Shown: positions 54,700 to 64,000 of the stretch, piece by piece
Position numbering within the stretch: position 1 is the stretch's first letter
Layout: each line of letters begins with the position of its first letter
NCBI GenBank assembly: GCA_902729315.2
Contig: LR746281.1
Location: forward strand, 439,001 to 503,000
Direction of reading: 5' to 3'
Source: Spirodela intermedia
Taxonomy: Eukaryota > Streptophyta > Magnoliopsida > Alismatales > Araceae
DNA length: 64,000 nt
Notes under the pieces: generated by a model
Told to the model about the DNA's origin: nothing
Databases searched by the model: none
The model's input: only the letters and a program-made list of their open reading frames with translations
Translations under genes and position numbers: made by a program

Positions 54700-56650
54700 A
54701 AGAATAGATCAATTTATCCCCCCCTTCCGTGATCCCAGTGTGGGCTAAAATCCAACATCCTTAGTCTTAAAAGTAGTTTTCCACTCATCCCTAAGTCTGA
54801 TCCTAATTTGATGTGAACCACTCTTAAAGTCTATCTTTGGAAAAAAATTAGACATCGTGAACATATTAACATATCACCATGCCCCAACCTTCTTTAAGGT
54901 GAGAAGTGTAGAGATTGACATGGGTTAAGTTTCTCACAAATGAAATCATTTTCAAGTAATTCCATAATCCATCATTTTACGTTTTCATATTTTTTTAGAC
55001 TAAGCTTGTAGTGAGCTAAATTAAGTAAGAATGAATTGGGCACTAGGTCGATGGCATGCTAATGCCTCACATGAGTTGCAACTCATAGAGTAGGTCATTG
55101 GAGAGGATGTTCTTTTATTTTTCTAAGAGTCGTTGTATTTATAACAATGTTCATATGGTGCTTCAAGTGAGGTCTCATTTATGATTTCTTTATATAAAAG
55201 AGTTAAATAGGGGATCTAATCTCCAACTGTTTCTAAATGGTTAATGTACTAACAATATTCAAAATAGATGCTGGTACAGGATTCTAGTAGTTATTTAGCA
55301 TATTGAGATAAATATACCACATTATCTTCTTCTCCTTGTATAAAAAAGAATGTACATTTATTCTAACTATTTGTGTGACATCTCAATCATATAATCATGA
55401 CCACCCTAAAATAATACTCCAATCTTCTTTTTGAAAATACATTACATTGAATGTTATCCTCATAAGAATTAATCTTAAGGGTGACATGTATTTTGTTTTG
55501 AACAAAAATGTGGGTATAATTCACCCATGATAACTTGTATAGATTAGGGTGGTCGATTGTAGTCAAATCTAGTCTAATAATGGCATCATTGAGCATGACA
55601 TTAATACTACTGCTTCTATTTATGATGCATTTACAAATGATACATCCAATTTTGATAAATATATGAATACATAACCATTCATCTAGGATTCTCTTCTATA
55701 GTTGGCTGGGTCAATATACATCTCATCATCATTCATAGGTTCAATCCCTCAAGGAAGACCAGGGCTACCTCTCGATCATTAATATACCCTTCTTCCTCTA
55801 ATTCATCAATTAATGTAGATGTATCATCCAAGAGATGTTGGTCAAGGTTGGACTCATCTAAATAGAGGCTGCGAGTTGAGTATTGGGACTTCATGCTATT
55901 ATATTCATGATACTTTAAATAATTAATGATGGTAATATTTAATTGGAATTATTCCATCTATCATTTACCCATATCAAATGCTTTCATATCAAGAAAGATT
56001 GGGCCTAGTATCGTACGTAGATCATGATGGAAATTAGGTAGATTATGTATGTGGGTTGGCATGTGCTAAGGAGGGCCTATGAAAACTATCTAATCAATGA
56101 CTAGCTGATATGCCTTGTACTATTTGTTGCCACTTGGTCTAACCTTGTACTAAGGAGGGCCTTGTACTAAATCAATGACTATATGGGCTCTATGGTAATA
56201 TTTCTCTCTTAGGTAAGCCTTCATCTTGGTCTAAGTCTATATGGGCTCTTAACCTCTATATTTTAGGAGGTGATATATATTGTGTCAATACATTTTGACA
56301 TATCCTATAAGCTTCAAATCAACAAATCTCATGTTCCTAGCCTCAAACATCCCATACCACTTGAAATAACCGTCTATGGCCATCTCCCATTCTAAATAAA
56401 CCTTAGGATTTTGACAACCCTCAATTATGGGAACTTCAACCCTAATGTTTTTATAGGAATCATTGGGATTGAGAGGATAATCATGAAACCTATTCCTTTT
56501 ATGGTAATTGTCTCTATGAAGGTGTCAAGTCCTATGTTGCTCAAAAGGAGTAGACTTATCTATTAAAAGAGGTGTTTGGTTCCCTTATGACTTCCAATAT
56601 GTTTATTCTATTCTCAAGTTTATTTAATCTATCAATAATTATTCTAACCC
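54700..56650 (-). pseudogene. Ty3/gypsy gag-pol remnant, reverse strand
   Basis: Minus-strand translation shows gag near 56220-56400 (AIDGYFKWYGM, then KMKAYLREKY). A protease-like segment lies near 55390-55650 (NVMLNDAIIRLDLTTIDHPN, YKLSWVN). The RT palm follows near 54770-54880 ([26 protein letters not shown]), the gypsy equivalent of KIDLRSGYHQIRI. Stops and frameshifts are frequent. No integrase or paired LTRs were recognised, so it is a truncated, old element. Confidence 0.75.
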
Positions 56651-58768
56651 ATGAGAGAATGATAAGTCTTCACTATCATGAGTTAATAATTAATAAATAA
56701 TATAATTTTAGTCATAACTCATGATAAATAGACTTGTATTTATGATAAATTATGAAAAGTGATTTTTATTTGATTAATATGATTTTTTGGTTAATTATGT
56801 GACTTTATGTGAATTTATATAATTTTATAATCTTATTTATGAGATAAATGAAGAAAAAGAAAAGAAAATAAAAAGATAGAAAAAAGGGAGCACCCGCTGG
56901 TCAATTGGGTTCACAAGCAAGTCAAAAGCATAGTCGGGTGGAGTCGTGAGCATGGGCTCGAGCGGCTATGGACCAATGGGGGCATGTGTGTGTCACTTCC
57001 TTTCCACGTCACCGGTGGTTAGTCGACCATGGGCAAAGAGTGGTTGTACACACGTGAGAAAGGGACTCATTAATTCTTAAATCTTGCATTACTATATATG
57101 TGTCTCAACATTCGACATATAATTGATGTGGGACTCAATCAACAATTATACCTTCAAAGGAATATTTTTGAAGATTTTAATACTTAAAATATCCATTCTT
57201 TATAACAATGAGATACTATGATGATGCCACTATATAAAGGCATTCGATTACTTATTTCACTCTCTCATATAGTCGAGCGACCGGCATAGGTTCAAATCCT
57301 ACTAGAGCTAAAACTCACATTTTTATTTGATTAAATCACGATTTTTTTACAAATCACCGATGAAAGATGAAGTCGTCATAATCTCTCAATCATTGACAAA
57401 AATCTTGTCAGCATGTTTTGTGGAGCATGGTTACTAAAATTGCTAATCAATTTACGATAAAAAGATCACAAATCTATTGAATAAAGTATCTCTAATTGAT
57501 CGATGAATAATCTATCGTTAGGAAGAGGACGATTCATTGGGAGATGAGTTATCATCTCTTGAGAGCATAACAGATGCAATGAAGAGCATCCTTTTACTAC
57601 ATGGACTTGAGGATGAAGCACTAACATGTGCCCCACCTTCATCCAACTTTGCTCCGTCAAGTAATAGCCGCCAAAGAGCTGCAAAGTCATCATTTTCTAC
57701 TCTGTCGAGTGACAGCCGCCAAAGACGATTCAACAACCTATTTTATTGATCTTTAGACTTTGCAAGAAGATTTAAAAATTGTCCACGTCATTTTTATCTA
57801 AGGAGAGTCTTCGAGATTGTGGACACTAGATGACAATCCTCCTGAATACTTAGGATTTTAGTACATTATTGACACATCATTGCAGCAATACCAGAACTCT
57901 ATTTTACTCTTTTTTAATTAGTTTAATTTCTACCATCATTTTCTAGACTTCAAAAAGAGATCTAATAAATATTTAGATTGTCCATGTCTAAAGAGAGCCT
58001 TTAAAATCATGAACATCGTTCGATGATCTTCCCAAACATACAGAATTCTAATGACCACAGTTGTGAGGCTAAAATCTTGTCTTTCTTATTTTTACTTCAT
58101 TTAATGATAATTTATGTGATTTAAAATTTTCAAACTATTCTTCATTCAATTATGATTTTTCTAGCTTTTATAGATCTTGATTTGACCAATTAAATTGTCT
58201 ATAATCACTTACGTAAGAATCATTGGGTGGAACTCTATTTCCACCAGATTAACATTCGTCAGACGCTGACGTCATCTTGATGTCCGCACCTGTGTTTTCC
58301 TCTTTCGCAAATTTTAAATATATTTTATTTTTTTAGTCTAAAATTTATGAAAAAATCATATTTTTGAGAAAAAAATTAAAATATTATCCAATATTATATT
58401 ACATCCTTGTGATCGATTTGAAAATTTTCTATTATTTTTGGAACTTTTATTGAATTATAATTGATATCTATGTTTATAAATATTTTTAAATATCTAAAAA
58501 TTAGTATTTTTTAGTTTTATAAATTTTAAATTTACATGATTTATTATACAATGACTAAGTAACATGAGAGAACATCACACTCTATCTCAAAATCTATTAA
58601 GTATGTATGTCTTGATCTAGTAGATATGGGATATAATATACATGCTTGACCTAATAGGCATAAAGCAAGACATAAATATGCATGTACACGTTTAATTCTT
58701 TGTTATGAAATCATTTGTGGATAAAAATAATGACTTATGAGAGGGCAACTAAAATGTGATGTATGTGA
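56651..58768. other. AT-rich repeat-derived spacer
   Basis: No gene recognised. It lies on the gag side of the gypsy remnant and could include its LTR. A tRNA T-loop-like string GGTTCAAATCC at about 57289-57299 has no cloverleaf around it. A duplicated motif AGCCGCCAAAGA occurs twice near 57667 and 57713. Confidence 0.45.
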
Positions 58769-59028
58769 GGGCAACTCTATAATCATGAATGACTTGATCC
58801 CTCTAATCTTGTCAAGATTTAAAGAAATAACCCCAATCATCACGGGGTCTTTAATCATTTGATAATTTTGCAGGGTCTTTATAACAAAAAACATTTATTA
58901 AGGAAGTAACCTTTTTTCTTCGTCGTTGATGAGTTTTCAATGATTTTTAGAATTGCGTTGATGAACTAGAGATGTATAATTAAAATTCCCTACACATTCT
59001 TATTGAAATGCCATTTCTGCATTTAAAA
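58769..59028 (+). repeat. Third copy of the VCCN upstream block
   Basis: About 260 bp similar to 52555-52810 and 63336-63585, including TCACGGGGTCTTTAATCATT and the GTTGATGAACTAGAGATGTA stretch. It is closer to the 63-kb copy than to the 52-kb copy at several variable sites. Neither flank matches, so only this block is present. Confidence 0.85.
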
Positions 59029-59579
59029 TGGGATTGTTGAATGAAAACATTGTCAACTACTTAACATTGTTCGCACATTACTCATTGAGATGAATGTTCC
59101 TCATTATCTGTGATCTAACACTCTCCTAATAGTCACATATCTCTAGAATTAGCTTCCTTCGGCTCCATTTGGTGAGGTCATTCTACTTTATCGTCTTTCA
59201 TCCGATTCTTTTCTTTTCTTTTTTTTTACCCCCTCGTGTCTTCAAATGTATTACTTTCGTCTAATACTACTCTTCTTCTTTTTCTAAATTGACCCCTTTA
59301 TCTCTCACATGAACCTTTATTGACTACTTACAGATATAAAAAGGTTATTAGGTCTATTTTTTTAATATCATCGCTATGTGACATCAGCTAACGTTACTTT
59401 TTATGAAGATACTCCTTTTTTTTCTTCAACCTCGACTCCTCCTTGATCTGTTACATCTTCACTACCTAGTTTCTCTCCTGTTGTGATCATTACAAATCCT
59501 TTTCTTAGTCTTCTTACTTATCTAGTTTCTCTCTCATTAGCTCATCCTCTAAAACCTTTAGCTTTATTGACATTCGACT
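59029..59579. other. AT-rich spacer, no gene seen
   Basis: Pyrimidine-rich on the plus strand (many TCT/CTT runs). It may be the decayed 5' pol part of the copia fragment that follows, but no motif is clear. Confidence 0.4.
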
Positions 59580-61515
59580 CCTTTACTCTAGGATTAAATT
59601 CGTCTTCACCCTCTACAAATGAGCCTCATATGGTTATCTCTTCTATTTCAGGTGGATGACCTTCATCTATATATTGCTCTACACAAATATACATGTGCAT
59701 ACACTAGACACTCATTTTTTTATTTTATTTCCTCTAACCACCTTTCTCTTTTCTTTCATACCTTTATTTTTTTCATAGCCCTCAAATCAATTCCACAATC
59801 ATATGTTGAGGCTGCACAAGTACCTAAATAGAAGGTAGTCATGGATTTGGAGGTAGATGCCTTGGTATCTTAGAGAACTTAGACACTTCTATCTCATCCA
59901 CACAATGTCAACATTGTCATGTGCAAGTGGGTTTTCACATTCAAATATAATTTAGATGAATGTATTGTACATCATAAGGCTCGCTTGATTGCTCGTAGAT
60001 TCACATAAGTCTATGACATTGACTACATCGAGACATTCTCTCTTGTTAGTTTGACTCAATTCTATTCGAATAATACTCTCTCTAGTAGTGAATCAAACAT
60101 GATCTTTACATCAATTAGATGTTTCTAATGTCTTTCTCTATAGTGATCTTGAAGAGTAAATGTTTATGAAATACCCTTTTGAAAATGTTACTCAAGGAGA
60201 GTCATCAAAGGTGTCTTTCACAACGTGCTATTTAGGAACTTCAGCAAAGTCCATGTACTTAGTTTGCTAAGTTCAATAATCTTCTAGTGTAATTTGAATT
60301 CACACCATATTTTACATATCTCATAGTACTTATAAAAATTATTGAAGTTGATATTATCATCTTAGTTATTTATGTGGACGACATTCTTATGACTAGAAGT
60401 GATGAAGCAGGTATTTAAGCTACCAAATCATACCTACAATCGTACTTTTGTATATGAAATTTGAGGGTTTTACGATACTTTCTTAAGATTGAGTTCACCT
60501 ATCAGGATGACAAGTTTACTTTCTTTCAACAAAAGCATGTTTTTGATATACTTTAGGAGACTGGGCTACATGGGTGCAAGTCAAAGTCGTCACTTATGAA
60601 GGCACATCTGCACTTTTAAGACATATTATCTTCACTACTATAAGATGTTAATTAATACAAATGGTTGTTAGAGAAGTTGATCTACCTCACCATCATTCGC
60701 CCCGACATCATGTACATAATTAGTATCTTTAGTCAATTCATGTAAGAACATCGACAAGTTCACTAAGAGAAAGCTTTATAAGTTTTGACATATATCAAAA
60801 GAGTTCTTGGGAGAGGGCTTATCTATCAAAGACATGGGCATCTTCAAATTAAAGTCTACTTGGATGTTAGATATATTGGTGACAAGAGATATCATAAATC
60901 TACTATTAGTTATTGTACATATGTGGGTAGTGATCTTGTCACGTGGTGCTTTAGGAAGTAGAAGGTGGCATCTTGCTTCAATGCTGTCTAAGTATGTCGC
61001 CATGATTGAGATAGTGCAAGATATGGTGTGGTTTAGTTCACTCCTCAAAGACTTTAGCATCTCATCTCTTACGCTAATATTTATGTATTGTGATAATCAG
61101 GTCACCATCTTTATTGTTGAGAATCCTACATTTCATGAATGAATGAAGCACATCGAGATTAATTGTCATTACATTTGAGATAAAGTAACGTCAGGTGTTA
61201 TCTCTACTTTGCATGTTATCTTGTCTCATTATCTCGCGAACATCTTCACCAAGAGTCTTATAGGGATATCTCACGACATGACATTTATGAAGTTATACAT
61301 ATTTGACTTGTATGCTCTAGCTTAAGAAGGAGAGTTAGAATAAGCTCATTGTGCTCATCATGCCTATTTAAGACTTATTCTCTCTATGTCTTTATTCTTC
61401 ATCTATTATTTTCACTTCTTTCTTTCTCTCTTTCTTCCTTTCTTCTATATAACCTCATGTACTCTTCTTCTTTAATATATTAATTTTAAGATTTTCTATT
61501 CCTCTTGTTAACAAA
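59580..61515 (+). pseudogene. Copia RT/RNase H remnant with 3' end
   Basis: Plus-strand broken frames give the start of copia RT near 59900-60020 (CKWVFTFKYN, HHKARLIARRFT). A decayed YVDDILM-like motif is near 60370-60395. RNase H lies near 61080-61200 with MYCDNQVTIFIVENPTFHE and INCHYI. The C-terminus is LYALA followed by a stop and GGAGAG, the usual copia polyprotein end and purine tract. A decayed 3' LTR may run from about 61336 to 61515. No 5' part or upstream LTR is seen. Confidence 0.7.
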
Positions 61516-61529
61516 AGATGAACCATCTA

Positions 61530-62950
61530 GCTCCTAATATGCGAGTAATTGGTGATGGTCCCTAAAAATCATTGTGAATTAAAGAAAAGGGAGAGGTTCT
61601 TCTCTCCCTATAATAAATATGTAGTTTTCTAGTATTTTTTAATCTTACACACATCACACTTTAATTGTTATATGTTTGCATTCAAAATTAAATTTAGAAA
61701 ATATAAACTTTATCCTTTTTAAAGGAGAGTTGTCCCAAATGCCAATGACACAATCAAAAACCATCATTCTTAGCTAACACAAAAGTTTTCTATCCTAAAT
61801 GATCATTTAGCTCTACAAGATAATCATGGTCAGATGATGTAATATAATAGAGTCTATCTTGATCTTCACTATGTCTAATCTTTTTACATGTTACCTTATC
61901 ATAGACATCACAAACATTATAATTAATTATCACTCTACAAGACATATCTCTAACCTTCTAATAGATATAAGCTTAGTCGAGAGCTTAAGAACATGTATGA
62001 CATTTTTAATAATGTTAATAGGATCTAATGTCACTTCTCTAATTCCTATAATAGTAATTAATAATCAATCGACTGTGGCTAATTTTCTAATATGTTGATG
62101 TGGGTTATATCATAACGAAGAGTTCTAAGAATTGGTCATAATGGTTGGTGGCACCATATCTAGTAACCAATATGTAAGAAAACCATTAGGTGTAACATGT
62201 AATATTATTGAGTGAGATTTCTCACTAGAGCAAGACAAGGAGATGTTAGAGTTGAATGCCACAGCTGATCTTAGCCTCTCAAGTTCAACTAGTCTTCATC
62301 TCTTGGTTAGTGCTAACCTCCAAGGACATAGATGCCTCTTGAGGTTGAGGGTTGGTCGAGCTCATCTAACCCTCTACTCAAGGGTAAATTAGGTGAACTT
62401 GACTTTTCATTGGGGAGGTGATCAGGTGGGTCTAACTACCAACTTGAGGTTTCCCATGAAACTTGTAGTAGTGGTCCCTAGTATGCATTGTTCACCTACA
62501 ATAAGTGCATCATAAATTATATGGATAATTAATTTTTCCTAAAATTTGAGACATAACTTGATCATGCACATAATTCAGTCCTTTTAAAAATTGATAAAAA
62601 TCATATATTTCTCTACATATTTTTTTAAAATATTTCATCCTTCCAGCATTTCAACCTCTTGGCATAGATTCTCAACTCATTTATATATTCTCAGATTATT
62701 TTACTACTCAACGTCACAGTAGAGGTTTGGATGATAACTCTGTATATTTCAGTTTCATCCCCCCTTTTTGAGCATGATTGAGTCATTTGCTCCCAAATAT
62801 CCTTATGTGGATAGAAATAGGTTTAAAACATTTACTTCCGGTGTCATTGTACTTCCCAATCATATTTTTATGATCGCATCCTCTTCTTCCATAGTTTAAA
62901 TTATTGATCTATATGTGATAGCCCTAATTCAAGAGAATGATCTAATTTTC
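61530..62950 (-). pseudogene. Copia gag/protease remnant, reverse strand
   Basis: Minus-strand translation gives gag near 62520-62580 (LNYVHDQVMSQILGK-like, matching the copia FLxGLNxxFDQVRxQILG block). Protease follows near 61960-62170 (LDMVPPTIMTNS, then IIGIREVTLDPINIIKNVIHVLKLSTKLIS). It points away from the + copia fragment next to it, so the two are separate insertions or a rearranged element. Heavily broken. Confidence 0.65.
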
Positions 62951-63043
62951 CCCGTCCTTTTAGGACCACTTCAATAAACTCACTTCAATAAATTATTGTA
63001 GATACAAAAGACATCTCAATTGTTTCAGACGTATGCAATGATT

Positions 63044-64000
63044 GCAGGTTTTGGCATTTGCCGGAAGAAACGGCGACGGCGATGGCTCTATCTCGAACTA
63101 CCGCCCAGCATGGATGGGTAGGCGGAAGGAGCAGAGCGCCGGGGAAGAGCAAGGCGGAGAAGGTACAGGATGGGTGGAGGAAGCCTGTTGGGAGAGGAGG
63201 AGAGCGAGGAGGGGAGAGGGCGAGATGATTGGTTGGTCGGTTGGTGTGGGGCTCTGGGAGTATAACTTAACCCTCAGAGGAAGTTACCCAGTCTTCTATT
63301 ATTAAAAATCACAATTTTCTTGCGGCTCCCAAACTCTATAATCACGAATGACCTGATCCCTCTAATCTTGTCAAGATTTATAAGAAATAACCCCAATCAT
63401 CACGGGGTCTTTAATCATTCGATAATTTTGCAGGGTCTTTATAGCAAAAACCATTCATTGAGGAAGTAAACTTTTTTCTTTGTCGCTGATGAGTTTTCAA
63501 TGATTTTTAGAGTTGCGTTGATGAACTAGAGATGTATAATTGAAATTCCCTACACATTCTTATCGAAATGCCGTTTCTGCATTTAAAGTTCGAGTTTTAC
63601 AAAAATAGCCCTGAGCGTTGACCTGTTGAGTGCGTTCTCATAGTATGGAAATATGGACCGAAGTTGGTGAAATAGACGGCGTGCAAAATATCAGCCAATA
63701 AATGTGTACAACAGATGGGGAAATGAAAAAGTCAAGTCCATGGAAAAGAAAACTATTAGCCTCCCTCCCTCTTCTGCTGAATACTTGTTCCATTGACTTA
63801 TGCCTGTGAATGAACAGGTGAACAGGTGGGCGTTCTGATCGAGGAGCCCTTCTCCATGCTCACCCTCGACGAACTGTGCGAGCAGGTCCTCGGAACCATG
63901 TGGGGAGCGCCGGCGATGCAGATCTTAATTCACGACCAGGTCCTCGCCAAGAGGAAGACGCACTTAGAGGAGAACTCCCCTAATGGCCGGCCATACTCAA
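63044..64000. repeat. Direct-repeat unit 2 (copy of 52232-53240), cut by window end
   Basis: Begins with GGTTTTGGCATTTGCCGG, the reverse complement of the VCCN start codon region. It follows the VCCN upstream region nearly base for base and ends in a VCCN last-exon copy that leaves the window. The left breakpoint falls about four codons inside VCCN exon 1. Confidence 0.88.
63826..64000 (+). pseudogene. Second stray copy of the last VCCN exon, partial at window end
   Basis: After an acceptor in a duplicated AACAGGTG, the frame reads GVLIEEPFSMLTLDELCEQV to the window end without a stop. Unlike the copy at 53079 it keeps the middle codons (PAMQILIHDQVLAKRKTHLE). It cannot therefore derive from that copy in its present state. 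No other VCCN exons precede it on this strand. Gene A may follow beyond the window. Confidence 0.8.

Noticed and set aside
57270-57310. tRNA-like string GGTTCAAATCC
   Set aside because: Has a T-loop/B-box look, but no A-box at the right distance, no anticodon arm and no acceptor pairing were found.
63042-63305. 87-codon plus-strand frame at the start of the 63-kb repeat
   Set aside because: It is antisense to the copied VCCN start and upstream region; the matching frame in the 52-kb copy is broken differently, so there is no sign of coding constraint.

Overview
This is a plant nuclear genomic window: spliced genes with GT-AG introns, a chloroplast chaperonin with a transit peptide, an ER chaperone ending in HDEL, a pentatricopeptide repeat (PPR) protein, an AT-hook (AHL) protein and a three-repeat MYB, set among decayed LTR retrotransposons. 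Very GC-rich coding exons beside AT-rich introns and spacers, and many (GA)n/(CT)n microsatellites, suggest an angiosperm, possibly a monocot. The species is not identifiable from what I can see. No rRNA, tRNA, CRISPR or prokaryotic feature was found.

Layout. 1-12.8 kb is AT-rich transposon territory: two Ty1/copia elements with both LTRs and matching 5-bp target-site duplications (805-5635, TSD ATAAT; 5920-11829, TSD ATTAT), both dead in coding, then a reverse-strand copia fragment. 13.2-43.4 kb is a gene island: plastid chaperonin CPN60 alpha (+), ER Hsp70 BiP (+), a three-repeat MYB (-), a methyl-CpG-binding-domain protein (-), pre-mRNA cleavage factor CFIm25 (+), the GTPase Ran (+), an intronless PPR protein (-) and a two-AT-hook AHL protein (-). 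44.3-47 kb holds an LTR-like stretch with a tRNA-Met primer binding site, followed at once by a decayed copy of the 3' half of the PPR gene. 47-54.3 kb is a segmental duplication: a small unrecognised gene (gene A) and the 3' end of a thylakoid chloride channel gene (VCCN/bestrophin-like) occur again in inverted orientation just upstream of that channel gene. 54.3-63 kb is degenerate Ty3/gypsy (-) and copia (+ and -) material. 63.04-64.0 kb repeats the channel gene's promoter side joined to its last exon, running off the window.

The host genes look like ordinary housekeeping and regulatory genes, not one pathway. Two are chaperones in tandem (plastid CPN60 and ER BiP), and BiP carries a textbook unfolded-protein-response element. 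The most unusual content is the gene A / VCCN duplication complex (three copies of a channel exon, two of gene A, three of an intergenic block), the PPR fragment beside a retrotransposon primer site, and two consecutive GC-AG introns in CFIm25. Exon limits were set by eye from splice sites, reading phase and remembered family conservation; no alignment or transcript was available.
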